Shown here piece by piece: positions 53,067 to 61,796 of a DNA stretch of 64,000 nt. This DNA comes from Noviherbaspirillum sp. L7-7A (GTDB taxonomy: Bacteria; Pseudomonadota; Gammaproteobacteria; Burkholderiales; Burkholderiaceae_D): NCBI RefSeq assembly GCF_019052805.1, contig NZ_JAHQRJ010000001.1, forward strand, positions 310,001 through 374,000, given 5' to 3'. The position numbers and the translations under genes are program-made. Every line of letters begins with the position of its first letter. The stretch's first letter is position 1. A model generated the notes under the pieces. It saw nothing but the letters and a program-made list of their open reading frames with translations, searched no databases and was not told the origin of the DNA.

Positions 53067-53849
53067 ATGAACAGTTCGTTTAGCGAAAAACCAATTATAG
53101 CGCTCGCATCCTGGCTCACCAGCCCGGCCGGACTCTATGTGCGGACATGGGAAGAGGCGCAGCTGGCGGCGCTGACCACCAATATTTTCGGATTCAATGC
53201 CGTGCAGATCGGGGTGCCGGAGATCGACGGGCTGGCGGCAAGCCGCATGCCGCACCGCTGGATTGCCGACACGGACATACCGCGCCGCAGCAGCCTGCAG
53301 GCAATCGTGATGCACGATTTTGCCGAGCTGCCATTTGCCACACAGAGCCTGGACCTGGTGGTCTTGCCGCATGTTCTGGAATTTGCGCATGAACCGCACC
53401 AGATCCTGCGCGAGGTCGACCGCGTGCTGATTCCGGAAGGGCAGGTGATCGTCACCGGCTTCAATCCCGCCAGCCTCTGGGGCGCACGCCAGGCTGCCAC
53501 CCGCCTGACGAAACGGCCGTTCCTGCCCGAGAGCGGCGAGCTGATCGGCGTGCCGCGCATAAAGGACTGGCTGAAGCTGCTGGACATGGAAGTCTACCCG
53601 GGACATTTCGGCTGCTACGCGCCGCCCTGCGACACCGAGCGCTGGCTGCAGCGCTTCGATTTCATGGAGCGGGCCGGCATGCGCTGGTGGCCATTTCTGG
53701 GCGGTGTCTATATAGTGCAGGCCATCAAGCGGGTCAAGGGCATGCGGCTGATCGGCCCTGCCTGGAACAAGAAGAAGGCCGGCGCTCGGCAGCAGGTGCC
53801 AGTGGCCAACAAGCATATCAATCACAAGAGTAAGTATGGACAAGGTTGA
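53067..53849 (+). CDS. class I SAM-dependent methyltransferase (YafS-like)
   Basis: A 260-residue protein. The post-I region [20 protein letters not shown], the motif [19 protein letters not shown] and [10 protein letters not shown] fit a UbiE/Methyltransf_11-type fold, although motif I glycines are not typical. In E. coli the gene at this place between gloB and rnhA is yafS, and the gene order supports orthology. Substrate unknown. Its start codon is separated by only four bases from the gloB start, and its last 14 bases overlap rnhA. Confidence 0.85.
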   Translation: MNSSFSEKPIIALASWLTSPAGLYVRTWEEAQLAALTTNIFGFNAVQIGVPEIDGLAASRMPHRWIADTDIPRRSSLQAIVMHDFAELPFATQSLDLVVLPHVLEFAHEPHQILREVDRVLIPEGQVIVTGFNPASLWGARQAATRLTKRPFLPESGELIGVPRIKDWLKLLDMEVYPGHFGCYAPPCDTERWLQRFDFMERAGMRWWPFLGGVYIVQAIKRVKGMRLIGPAWNKKKAGARQQVPVANKHINHKSKYGQG

Positions 53850-54270
53850 AATATTTACCGACGGCGCCTGCAAGGGCAATCCCGGCCCCGGCGGCTGGGG
53901 TGCCTGGCTCAAGACCGGCGAGCATGAGAAGGAAATCTGCGGCGGCGAGCCCAACACCACGAATAACCGCATGGAACTGATGGCGGTGATCGAGGCATTG
54001 AGCGCGCTTACCCGGCCCTGCAATGTCGTGCTGCATACCGACAGCCAGTACGTGCAGAAGGGCATCAGCGAATGGATACACGGCTGGAAAAAACGCGGCT
54101 GGAAGACCGCATCGAAGGAACCGGTCAAGAATGCCGACCTGTGGCAGGCGCTCGATGCGGCGCAGGCGCGGCATCGGGTGGAGTGGCGCTGGGTACGCGG
54201 CCATTCGGGCCATGTCGGCAATGAGCGCGCCGATCAGCTGGCCAACCGGGGTTGCGCTTCTGTCATGTGA
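53836..54270 (+). CDS. rnhA: ribonuclease HI
   Basis: RnhA, 144 residues, degrades the RNA strand of RNA-DNA hybrids. Catalytic residues are all visible: Asp in [16 protein letters not shown], Glu in [12 protein letters not shown], Asp in [11 protein letters not shown] and the last Asp in NERADQLA, plus His in GHSGHVGN. It begins inside the end of the methyltransferase gene, so translation is probably coupled. Confidence 0.97.
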   Translation: MDKVEIFTDGACKGNPGPGGWGAWLKTGEHEKEICGGEPNTTNNRMELMAVIEALSALTRPCNVVLHTDSQYVQKGISEWIHGWKKRGWKTASKEPVKNADLWQALDAAQARHRVEWRWVRGHSGHVGNERADQLANRGCASVM

Positions 54271-54330
54271 ATTCCGGCCCCGTGCCGGTAGAATCGCCTC
54301 CCGTTCCACAAGCAACGAGTCCATAACGCC

Positions 54331-55041
54331 ATGCGCCAGATCATCCTTGACACAGAAACCACCGGCCTTAACCCGCGTTCGGGCGACCGCATCATTGAAA
54401 TCGGCTGTGTTGAAATGATCAACCGGCGTCTCACCGGAAACAACCTGCACTTCTATATCAATCCGGAGCGGGATTCGGAAGAAGGCGCGCTTGCCGTCCA
54501 TGGCCTGACCACGGAATTCCTGAGCGACAAGCCAAAGTTCGCCGAGATCTCGGCCGAATTGCTGGACTACCTGAGCGGCGCGGAAATCATTATCCACAAT
54601 GCGCCGTTCGACGTCGGCTTTCTGGATGCGGAATTTGCCAGGCTTGGGGTGCCGCCGTTCCGCAAGCATGTGGCGGACGTGATCGACACCCTGGTACAGG
54701 CCAAGAGCATGTATCCGGGCAAGCGCAATTCACTCGATGCGTTGTGCGATCGCTATGGCATTTCGAATTCCCACCGGGTGTTGCACGGCGCGCTGCTGGA
54801 TGCGGAACTGCTGGCAGAAGTGTATCTGGCAATGACGCGTGGCCAGAACAGCCTGACCATCGACCTGGAAGTGGAGGAAACCGCGGGGCAAGGCGATACA
54901 GGATTGACCGCCGGCGCGCTGGCCGAGGTGCTGGTGATGCATGCTGCGGAAGACGAAGTCGCAGCCCATGAACTGGTCATGAACAGCCTGGACAAGGAAG
55001 TGCGCGGAAGTTGTATCTGGCGGACTTTGACGGCGAATTGA
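54331..55041 (+). CDS. dnaQ: DNA polymerase III epsilon subunit (proofreading exonuclease)
   Basis: DnaQ, 236 residues, 3'-5' exonuclease of the replicative polymerase. Exo I LDTETTGLNP (Asp/Glu), Exo II HNAPFDVGFLDAEF and Exo III HGALLDAELLAEVYLAM are intact; the C-terminal 50 residues bind the alpha subunit. It follows rnhA by 60 bp, the conserved enterobacterial and betaproteobacterial order. Its stop codon lies within the promoter of the following tRNA. Confidence 0.96.
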   Translation: MRQIILDTETTGLNPRSGDRIIEIGCVEMINRRLTGNNLHFYINPERDSEEGALAVHGLTTEFLSDKPKFAEISAELLDYLSGAEIIIHNAPFDVGFLDAEFARLGVPPFRKHVADVIDTLVQAKSMYPGKRNSLDALCDRYGISNSHRVLHGALLDAELLAEVYLAMTRGQNSLTIDLEVEETAGQGDTGLTAGALAEVLVMHAAEDEVAAHELVMNSLDKEVRGSCIWRTLTAN

Positions 55042-55067
55042 TTTCGCCAGCGTATCTGTGCGATAAT
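55038..55067 (+). promoter_or_regulatory. promoter of tRNA-Val, overlapping the dnaQ stop
   Basis: TTGATT (55038-55043), an 18-bp spacer and GATAAT (55062-55067); the tRNA starts 13 bp after the -10. A GC-rich discriminator (CGCGCCGACCC) follows, as is usual for stable-RNA promoters under stringent control. Confidence 0.6.
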
Positions 55068-55079
55068 TCGCGCCGACCC

Positions 55080-55154
55080 GGGAGGTTAGCTCAGGGGTAG
55101 AGCGATCGCCTCACACGCGATAGGTCGCTGGTTCGAAACCAGCACTTCCCACCA
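55080..55154 (+). tRNA. tRNA-Val (anticodon CAC)
   Basis: A complete 75-base cloverleaf: acceptor GGGAGGT/ACTTCCC, D-arm GCTC..GAGC, anticodon stem ATCGC/GCGAT with loop CTCACAC (anticodon CAC, reading GUG), T-arm GCTGG-TTCGAAA-CCAGC and encoded CCA preceded by discriminator A. The acceptor has one G-U pair. Confidence 0.97.
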
Positions 55155-55161
55155 GAATAGA

Positions 55162-55187
55162 AAAAGCCGGCTTCCACGCCGGCTTTT
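55162..55187 (+). terminator. intrinsic terminator of tRNA-Val
   Basis: Stem AAAAGCCGGC / GCCGGCTTTT with loop TTCCAC, starting seven bases after the tRNA 3' end; the T-run is only four long. Confidence 0.88.
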
Positions 55188-55193
55188 GCCATT

Positions 55194-55409
55194 TCAGCCG
55201 CGGTTGTTATGGCGGCGCTTCTGTTGTATCCGCACCGGGATCAGTTGCTGCGTGCGGTCCGCCTGGCTCGATGCAATGGCAGTCCTGCCGCGCAATTCCA
55301 GATCGAAACCGAGAATCTGATGGTTGCGGCTGCCGATGAGCCAGCCAGCGCCCCGCTGCAGTTTGCCGGCGCAAATCATGGCAATGCCGGTGAAAAGAGT
55401 GCTGTTCAT
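55194..55409 (-). CDS. small CsbD-like protein (71 aa)
   Basis: A 71-residue protein. The pattern AGKLQRGAGWLIGSRNHQILGFDLELRGRT follows the G-K-x-Q-x-x-x-G-x-L-x-G-x-x-x-x-Q-x-x-G spacing of CsbD-family stress proteins, but the acidic/alanine-rich helices of typical members are replaced by hydrophobic residues, so it is a divergent or decaying member. GGAG stands six bases before the ATG at 55409. The neighbourhood (response regulator, tiny membrane peptide) resembles general stress loci. Confidence 0.55.
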   Translation of the reverse strand: MNSTLFTGIAMICAGKLQRGAGWLIGSRNHQILGFDLELRGRTAIASSQADRTQQLIPVRIQQKRRHNNRG

Positions 55410-55497
55410 GGATGCTCCGATAAAAGAAACCAGTCAGGCTGGTAGGGAAAACAGATCTTGCCGGTGGTGCATTTGCCGGCCAGTGCCGGCCTGATAC

Positions 55498-55917
55498 TCA
55501 GAATTCGTTCTGTTGCCTTGCGACGAAGCTGATGAGCAGGTCTGCATCCAACGGCTTCACCAGATGATAGTCGAAGCCGGCGTCCCGCGCCCGGCGTTTG
55601 TCGCTGGCCAGTCCGTAGCTGGTGGCGGCGGCCAGGATCAGCTTTCGCGCACCAGCCGCCTTGCGCAGCTCCGGCGCCAGCGCGTAGCCATCCATGCCAG
55701 GCAAGCCAATGTCTGACAAAATCAGGTGCGGCTTGAAATTCTGCGCAATTTCCAGGCCGGATTCCGCATCCTCGGCAGTACGCACGTCGTAGTCGAGCAG
55801 GCTCAGCAGCGCGCCCATCGAATCGATGGCATCGCGGTTGTCATCGATCAGCAAAATGCGAAAGCCATGGTTGCTTTCCAGTCCAATGACCTGGTTCGGT
55901 ATGGCGGCTGTATGCAT
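55498..55917 (-). CDS. single-domain response regulator
   Basis: A 139-residue receiver domain without an output domain. Acidic pocket in ILLIDDNRDA, phospho-acceptor Asp in LILSDIGLPGMDGY, conserved Ser/Thr in AATSYG and Lys in HLVKPLDADL. Such stand-alone receivers act in phosphorelays or on protein partners, often downstream of hybrid kinases. No kinase lies beside it; the orphan kinase at 20-22 kb is a distant candidate only. Confidence 0.9.
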   Translation of the reverse strand: MHTAAIPNQVIGLESNHGFRILLIDDNRDAIDSMGALLSLLDYDVRTAEDAESGLEIAQNFKPHLILSDIGLPGMDGYALAPELRKAAGARKLILAAATSYGLASDKRRARDAGFDYHLVKPLDADLLISFVARQQNEF

Positions 55918-55941
55918 GGCTTATTCTTGCAGCTCCGTCAT

Positions 55942-56019
55942 TTAATGCATGAAGAAATAAATCAGCACCAGCACGATCGCGGGTACGCCGAGTAGCCATG
56001 CCAGAAAATATTTGCCCAT
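55942..56019 (-). CDS. 25-residue membrane peptide
   Basis: The frame MGKYFLAWLLGVPAIVLVLI... ends in YFFMH and codes for one hydrophobic helix with a Lys at position 3. It is preceded by a strong ribosome site (GGAGGACGG just before the ATG at 56019). Peptides of this pattern occur widely in Burkholderiales, to my knowledge without a known function. It is 25 bp upstream of the response-regulator gene on the same strand, so the two are probably co-transcribed. The rest of 55918-56227 holds no other supported gene. Confidence 0.7.
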   Translation of the reverse strand: MGKYFLAWLLGVPAIVLVLIYFFMH

Positions 56020-56227
56020 TCCGTCCTCCGATGTCCTCTCAATCGATTGATCGGTTTGCGTGGATTGATTGATAACAGCCTATCAGTCAACAGTTGTGTC
56101 ATGAATCGGACATCAACCCATACCGCTGTAGGAATAACGGAAAAGCGGCCTGAGGTTGCATGTCCGCAAAGCGGCCCAGGCTTCTGTCGCGACAAGATGG
56201 CGGCACGGGTTTTCAAACAGGGCGCCT

Positions 56228-57073
56228 ATGTCAGATCAAGTGCATCAAGGCACATTATTCGATGAACAAGCCATACCGGCACCGCCGGCCGGAATCATGG
56301 TGGGCTGCGCCGGCTGGAGTTTGTCTTCTGCAGTACAGCCGCGCTTTCCGGGAGAGGGCAGTCACCTTGAACGCTATGCCCGAGTGTTTCCAGCGGTGGA
56401 AATCAATTCGTCCTTCTACCGGCCGCACAAGCCTTCGACTTATGCCCGCTGGCGCGACAGCGTTCCGCCTGGATTCCGGTTTTCCCTCAAACTACCCAAG
56501 GAAATTACCCACGAACGCCGGCTGCGTGACATCGGCGAACCGATTGCCGTATTCCTGGATGCAGCCAGCCAGCTGGCCGACCGGTTTGGTTGCCTGCTGG
56601 TGCAGATGCCGCCCAGCCTGGCTTTTGATCATGCCGCGGCCAGTGCGCTATTCAGCCGTCTTCGGGAACGTTTGCAGACAGGCATCGCCTGCGAGCCGCG
56701 TCATCAGAGCTGGTTCGCCGAGGAAGCCACGGAATTGCTGGCGCGGTTTCAGATAGGAAGGGTGTTGGCAGACCCGCAGGTGGCGCTCGACCCGATGCCG
56801 GCGCTCTACCACGGGCTGGTGTATGTGAGGCTGCATGGGTCGCCGGTCATCTATCACTCGGATTACTCCGAGGACTGCCTGCGCCGCAATGCGGCCTGGC
56901 TGGCGCGGCAGCAGCGCCAGGGGCGGGAAGTGTGGTGCATCTTCGATAACACCGCCAGCGGCGCCGCCGTGCCGAATGCCTTGACGACGCTGGCGCTGAC
57001 CGACGCCTATATCGGCAGTCAGCGTGGCGGCGCTGGCGCAGGGCCTGGGGGCGGCGGGGGCGGGCTCGGGTAA
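56228..57073 (+). CDS. DUF72 family protein (YecE-like)
   Basis: A 281-residue TIM-barrel-like protein. The family signature is clear: MVGCAGWSL, FPAVEINSSFYRPHKPSTYA, FRFSLKLPKEITHERRL, CEPRHQSWF, LVYVRLHGSP and WCIFDNTASGAAVPNA. Role unknown in the family; proposed as a nucleic-acid or metal enzyme. The last 16 residues (RGGAGAGPGGGGGGLG) are an unusual Gly tail that exists because the frame runs 55 bp into the end of the opposite gene; the conserved domain stops near residue 265. Confidence 0.85.
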   Translation: MSDQVHQGTLFDEQAIPAPPAGIMVGCAGWSLSSAVQPRFPGEGSHLERYARVFPAVEINSSFYRPHKPSTYARWRDSVPPGFRFSLKLPKEITHERRLRDIGEPIAVFLDAASQLADRFGCLLVQMPPSLAFDHAAASALFSRLRERLQTGIACEPRHQSWFAEEATELLARFQIGRVLADPQVALDPMPALYHGLVYVRLHGSPVIYHSDYSEDCLRRNAAWLARQQRQGREVWCIFDNTASGAAVPNALTTLALTDAYIGSQRGGAGAGPGGGGGGLG

Positions 57074-57579
57074 GAGGAACCGGAACTGGATGGCGCGGTA
57101 TAGCTGGCCGGGGGCACATAGGACGGCGCCATGCGCTGGTCGCTGGCATACCCCCCGGCCGACGGCACCCGATGCCCCTGGGCATACATGCATTGCATAT
57201 AGGCATAGTCATAGCGACGCTGCTGGCCATAACCGGACGCCTGGGCGGTGCCGGTTCCGGCCAGTCCGCCGAAGGCCAGGCCGGTTCCCGCACCCACCGC
57301 CGCGCCGCGGCCACCGTTGAGCGCCGCGCCGGCCGCAGCGCCGAGCACGGTGCCCAGTGCGGCGCTGCGCACGCCGCTATCGCCCATGGCCGTTTCCGGC
57401 GTGGCGCCGCCCAGTTGCGACTGAGCGTACTGACGGCATTGGAAGTCGTCGGCGCGGAATTGGTCAAAGTTCCTGCCGCTGCCCGGCAGCACCATCACGT
57501 TTGGTCCGCTGGGCATGGTGGTGCAGGCGGCGAGCGCCGCGATGCCAAGGAATGGAAGGGTTCTCTTCAGAAGTGACAT
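57019..57579 (-). CDS. glycine-zipper lipoprotein-like exported protein
   Basis: A 186-residue envelope protein. Signal peptide MSLLKRTLPFLGIAALAAC with lipobox AAC. The middle has a glycine zipper (ALGTVLGAAAGAALNGGRGAAVGAG) that probably inserts in or spans a membrane; FRADDFQCRQYAQSQLGG and YDYAYMQCMYAQGHRVP are Cys-bearing segments of the YMGG-like family. The C-terminus is Pro/Ser-rich (YPSPPPPPPGPAPAPPR) and overlaps the DUF72 gene tail-to-tail by 55 bp. It follows the 122-residue gene after 10 bp. Confidence 0.83.
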   Translation of the reverse strand: MSLLKRTLPFLGIAALAACTTMPSGPNVMVLPGSGRNFDQFRADDFQCRQYAQSQLGGATPETAMGDSGVRSAALGTVLGAAAGAALNGGRGAAVGAGTGLAFGGLAGTGTAQASGYGQQRRYDYAYMQCMYAQGHRVPSAGGYASDQRMAPSYVPPASYTAPSSSGSSYPSPPPPPPGPAPAPPR

Positions 57580-57589
57580 GGACTTGCGC

Positions 57590-57958
57590 TCATCGAGTTG
57601 AAGGTTGTGCCGGAACCTGCTGCCACGGCGTGGGACATTGCTGCACTTGCGGATAATAGCCCTGCGGATCGCGGCAGTAATACCAGTAGCCTGCCGGTGG
57701 CGGGGGCGGAACGTCCTGCTGCAGATAGTAGGTTGGCGCGGCCGGTGTCACGACCACCGGCGCCGGGTAATAATAGCGCGGCGGGTAATAATAGGCGGGC
57801 GGGTAGTAGTAGGGCGTTGCCAGCGGCACGCCGAAGTACAGCCCGAGGCTGGCATGGCCGCCTCGATGCCCATGTCCGCCATGCGCCAATGCGGTGCCGG
57901 CGGCGCCGAGCCCGGCAAGCAGCAGCGTCGCGGTCAGAATCAATCTTGCGGGTTTCAC
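57590..57958 (-). CDS. exported Tyr/Pro-rich small protein
   Basis: A 122-residue protein with a Sec signal peptide (LILTATLLLAGLGAAGTALA) and a mature part rich in His/Gly (HGGHGHRGGH) and then Tyr/Pro (YYYPPAYYYPPRYYYP), ending in a segment with two cysteines (WYYCRDPQGYYPQVQQC). This last motif recurs in many proteobacterial surface proteins of unknown role. The start is GTG 57958 with GGAG six bases upstream; no ATG fits. Likely an operon with the glycine-zipper gene. Confidence 0.78.
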   Translation of the reverse strand: MKPARLILTATLLLAGLGAAGTALAHGGHGHRGGHASLGLYFGVPLATPYYYPPAYYYPPRYYYPAPVVVTPAAPTYYLQQDVPPPPPAGYWYYCRDPQGYYPQVQQCPTPWQQVPAQPSTR

Positions 57959-58249
57959 GACGATCTCCAGAAATGCAATAGTAAAAGTGTAAATCTGTTT
58001 GAACCTTGCTGCCGGTTTGTTACGTCCGGATACAAACCGGACGGCGGCAGCGAGTATGCCTCAAAACAGTACTGGATTGAAAAGCGCGTTCATGTCGGCC
58101 GATTATCCTGTCAATACCTTGCGCGTGGCAGGATCAGCGCCGCCAAGGCGCGCCGATATACTTTTCTGAGTGACTGCTGGCCCCGGTCCGGTCCGAGCAG
58201 GTACGGATGAATCTGCTTTAAAATCCCCGCCTTCCTTATTTTCCCGGAC

Positions 58250-59506
58250 ATGGTCATGGCATCTGCTTGCGGCGTCGATTTCGGCACTTCCAATTCCACG
58301 GTGGGCTGGCAGCGGCCGGATGCGCCGGCGCTGCTGGTGCTGGAAGACGGCAAGCCAACCCTGCCTTCCGTGGTGTTCTTCAATGCGGAGGAAGAGCGCG
58401 CCAGCTTTGGCCGCGCCGGCCTGGCTGAATATCTTGCCGGCTATGAAGGACGCCTGATGCGTTCCCTGAAAAGCCTGCTCGGCACCCCGCTGATTGATGG
58501 ACAGACCGAGGTGCTGGGGCGGGCGCTGCCATTTCGCGCCCTGCTGACACAGTTCATCGGCGAATTGCGGCGCCGCGGCGAGACGGCGGCTGGCTGCCAG
58601 TTCGAGCATGCGGTTTTCGGTCGTCCGGTGCATTTCGTCGATGACGATGCACAGGCGGATCGCCTAGCGGAAGACACCCTGCGTGAGATTGCGCTGGCGG
58701 TGGGCTTCCGTGATGTGGCATTCCAGTACGAGCCGATTGCCGCCGCCTTTGATTACGAGTCGCGCATCACTCGGGAAGAACTGGTGCTGGTAGCGGACAT
58801 CGGCGGCGGCACCTCGGATTTTTCGCTGGTGCGATTGTCGCCACAACGAGCGCAATTAATAGATCGTCGTGCCGACATTCTGGCCAATGGTGGCGTGCAC
58901 ATTGGCGGCACTGACTTCGACAAGTACCTGAGCCTGGCGGCCGTAATGCCGCTGCTTGGCCTGGGCAGCCGCTTAAGGAGCGGTAACGAGGTGCCGTCGA
59001 GTTACTACTTCAACCTGGCCACCTGGCACACCATCAACTTCGCCTACACGCAAAAGGCGATGTCTCAGTTGAAGGATCTGTACCGGGACGCCTGCGACAC
59101 CGTTTCGCTGGACCGCCTGCGCAATCTGATCGGGGAGCGTGCCGGGCACTGGCTGGCATTGAAAGTCGAGGAAGGAAAGATTGCGCTGTCTGCCCAAACC
59201 GAAACGACGCTCGCGCTGGACCGCCTGGCGCCGCCGGTTGATCTGGCGCTCACCCGCACCGGCTTCGAACGCGCGGTATCGCATCTGATCGATAGCGTGG
59301 AGCAGACCGTGCAGGCCTTGTTGCACGACGCGGGCGTGGCGCCCGACGCGGTCGACACAGTGTTCTTCACTGGCGGCGCCAGCGGCGTGCAATTGCTGCG
59401 CGAACGCATCGCAGCGCAGGTGCCGATGGCGCGGCGGGTGGAGGGAGACCTGTTCGGCAGCATCGGCACCGGCCTGGCGCTGGACGCGGCGCGCCGCTTT
59501 GCGTAA
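58250..59506 (+). CDS. Hsp70 family protein (YegD-like)
   Basis: A 418-residue actin/Hsp70-type ATPase domain without a substrate-binding domain, the length of YegD. Phosphate-1 motif CGVDFGTSNSTVGW at residue 7, phosphate-2 VLVADIGGGTSDFSLVR and adenosine motif VDTVFFTGGASGVQLLR are intact; EPIAAAFDYE is the connecting region. Role unknown, perhaps a specialised chaperone or sensor. The start is ATG 58250 or 58256; the ribosome site is weak. Confidence 0.88.
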   Translation: MVMASACGVDFGTSNSTVGWQRPDAPALLVLEDGKPTLPSVVFFNAEEERASFGRAGLAEYLAGYEGRLMRSLKSLLGTPLIDGQTEVLGRALPFRALLTQFIGELRRRGETAAGCQFEHAVFGRPVHFVDDDAQADRLAEDTLREIALAVGFRDVAFQYEPIAAAFDYESRITREELVLVADIGGGTSDFSLVRLSPQRAQLIDRRADILANGGVHIGGTDFDKYLSLAAVMPLLGLGSRLRSGNEVPSSYYFNLATWHTINFAYTQKAMSQLKDLYRDACDTVSLDRLRNLIGERAGHWLALKVEEGKIALSAQTETTLALDRLAPPVDLALTRTGFERAVSHLIDSVEQTVQALLHDAGVAPDAVDTVFFTGGASGVQLLRERIAAQVPMARRVEGDLFGSIGTGLALDAARRFA

Positions 59507-59528
59507 CCCATAGACCTGGCAATCTTCA

Positions 59529-61796
59529 TCAGGGTGCTGGCGGGCTCCAGCGGCTGATGGACGGCTCGGTCAGCGCGGGCAAGGCGCCGCCTGGCAAGGT
59601 CAGTGCCTGGTAGTTGAGGGCATACAAAGTGCGATAGTAATCAACGGCGATCGCCGATGCATTGAAGTTGAATGTGGTGCAGATAGGGTCCGTACCCTGT
59701 TGTCCGCTCGCGTAGATATCCAGCCTGTGAACGCCGGCGTCGTCTCGGGAGAGCACGTAAATATAGCCGCCAAATTCGACCGTGATATCCAGATAAATCG
59801 CATTCGGCGTGGCCTTCAGGTAAAAGAACGACGGTGTCGTTTGCCCCTTGAAATAGGAAACAGGATTGCCGCCCAGGTCGAAGGCCTGGATGCGGTTGTT
59901 CGTATCGCTGGCTTCCAGTACCAGAATGACGCCATCCCCGGAAACCACGGCAGCCACCGGTTTGTTCATCAGGCCGGGCCGCGATCCCCTTCCCGCGTGC
60001 ACACGTGCACGATAGGTTCTGGCGGCAGTCGCTTCGTCCAGCGCTTTCCCGGGAAGGCGCAGCGTTTCCAGAAGATGATGTTCCTGGTTGATGCTCACAA
60101 CATGCCCTGCCGGATGCAGCAACAATGCGCTCGATTCCACGTTGAGCTGGCCAAAGGCAAGCCCGGTACCTGCAAAGGAAGGGGACGATCCCAACTGGAT
60201 CGGGCGCAGATAAAGCTGCGCGGGGTCCAGGTAGAGATTGAGATTGTCGTCCGACAGCAGGCTGTAGCTCAACTGTGCGCCGCTCTGCAGGCCGCATGGG
60301 CTGCTGGCATAGCCTTGCTGTGCATTGGCGGGGTCGGTGTTGACATTGGCAAGATAGTCATATTGTCCCTGGTCGGTGCCGCAACCGGGGACACCGCTGC
60401 TGAATGCCTGCCAGGAGTAACCGACATAGCCCGCATTGCGCACGGTCATTTCGCGCAAGGTAATGTTGCGCAACGCCCCCAGGCCGGGTTGCTGGTCACC
60501 GGGCGGTGGTATATAGGGTGGCGGATTACTGTCGTTTTGCCAGCGATGGCTGCCATCGGCAGCCAGCGTGGTGCGGCTCCTGTGCAGGTAAGCCGTAGTC
60601 GCGTTGATGGGAATACGATTGTTGGCGAGCGTCAGGGCCGGGGCCAGGCTGGCATCGTTTGGCAGAAGCCCGCTGCTGGCTTGCGCCACGCACCAGTCGT
60701 TCGCGCCGGCGGGCACGGATGCATCGCGCACATAGATGGTGATCGTAACGTTGACATTGCCGCCAAGCGGTAGGCCATCCAATGTAATGGGGAGCGATTG
60801 CGCATCTTTCCCAATCGGCGGCAGATCCACCGCAGTCAGCACATGAGAGGGGCCTTTGTCGAACTGATAGCTGAGCTTGTAGTAGAAGATTTGATTGCTC
60901 TCCTTCACCGGAAAGGCTTTTGTCGTCGAGTCGGGCAGCAAGGTCACCGTGACATTGCGTGTCAAGACCATGCTGAAGTCGTAGACAGGCGGGGATACCG
61001 CAATCTCTACCGTGGTTTCCGCAATCTCCAGCATGTCCAGTCCGTCCGCCACTGCGCGCGCAATCACGCCCACCACAGGCGTCGCATCGAGGATTTCCTG
61101 GGTCAGAGCGGTTGGCAGGACTTTTTCAATGAACTTGTCGATAAGATCGTCCACGCCCTTGGTCACGATCATCAGGGCCAGCTCGGTGACGATGGCCTGG
61201 ACGACCTCGCCAGGGCTGGCCTTGTTGAAATCCACTTCCGCGATCAGGTCGACGATGACGATTGCCAGCCCTTCTGCAACCAGTTCGACGATGGCTGAGA
61301 TCGTTTCCGGCATGGGCGTGGCGCCCAGGGCCATGAACAGCTCTACCAGTACGTAATTGACCAGCACTGTCATGGCCACCCCGGGCTTGACCAGCGCTGC
61401 CATGTCGGCGTCCCTGACCAGCCCCGACTTCATGCCAGACAGGCCGAGGCCGCCATAAAGGACTTCCGTGGATGCGGCACCTGGTGGAATTTTGATGGTA
61501 GGCGCAAAGCTGCCCGGGTCAATGGGAATACCCGCCAGCACACTCGCCGGGGGCATCATCCCGACAAACATGGCAAACGGCCGGTCCATCCGCGACGGGC
61601 CGGTTCTTCCTTCCAGCGTATCGGCTGGCAGGCTCGCAATCGGAATCAGGTCGTTCGTTCCAGCTTGCCGGAACTGAAGCCACACACCCAGCCAACGCAG
61701 GAACCAATTGTTGACGTTATCCAGTGTGACTTTCACCGTTGCACCTTCATTGGTCACGGTGGGCATGCCTACAGCCAGCCCGGTGTCTGCGGTCAT
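59529..61796 (-). CDS. large exported protein of unknown function, 3' part after a probable frameshift
   Basis: 755 codons from the first ATG, but the frame is open and protein-like up to about 61929 (for example EKPIAHGAPFKAGAAAPTVT just before the ATG), and no ribosome site precedes the ATG. I therefore read it as the continuation of the gene at 61747-62904. Segments include a Val/Ile/Leu-rich helical region (VAEGLAIVIVDLIAEVDF, about 170-190), a fibronectin-like beta region (NVNVTITIYVRDAS) and a C-terminal beta-propeller-like part with YIYVLSRDDAGVHRLDIY. Not recognised as a family. Probably envelope or secreted. Confidence 0.6.
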   Translation of the reverse strand: MTADTGLAVGMPTVTNEGATVKVTLDNVNNWFLRWLGVWLQFRQAGTNDLIPIASLPADTLEGRTGPSRMDRPFAMFVGMMPPASVLAGIPIDPGSFAPTIKIPPGAASTEVLYGGLGLSGMKSGLVRDADMAALVKPGVAMTVLVNYVLVELFMALGATPMPETISAIVELVAEGLAIVIVDLIAEVDFNKASPGEVVQAIVTELALMIVTKGVDDLIDKFIEKVLPTALTQEILDATPVVGVIARAVADGLDMLEIAETTVEIAVSPPVYDFSMVLTRNVTVTLLPDSTTKAFPVKESNQIFYYKLSYQFDKGPSHVLTAVDLPPIGKDAQSLPITLDGLPLGGNVNVTITIYVRDASVPAGANDWCVAQASSGLLPNDASLAPALTLANNRIPINATTAYLHRSRTTLAADGSHRWQNDSNPPPYIPPPGDQQPGLGALRNITLREMTVRNAGYVGYSWQAFSSGVPGCGTDQGQYDYLANVNTDPANAQQGYASSPCGLQSGAQLSYSLLSDDNLNLYLDPAQLYLRPIQLGSSPSFAGTGLAFGQLNVESSALLLHPAGHVVSINQEHHLLETLRLPGKALDEATAARTYRARVHAGRGSRPGLMNKPVAAVVSGDGVILVLEASDTNNRIQAFDLGGNPVSYFKGQTTPSFFYLKATPNAIYLDITVEFGGYIYVLSRDDAGVHRLDIYASGQQGTDPICTTFNFNASAIAVDYYRTLYALNYQALTLPGGALPALTEPSISRWSPPAP

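Noticed and set aside
55962-56216. 84-codon minus-strand ORF over the 25-residue peptide gene
   Set aside because: No ribosome site and basic shadow-like composition; the short frame inside it has a strong ribosome site and a clean membrane helix.
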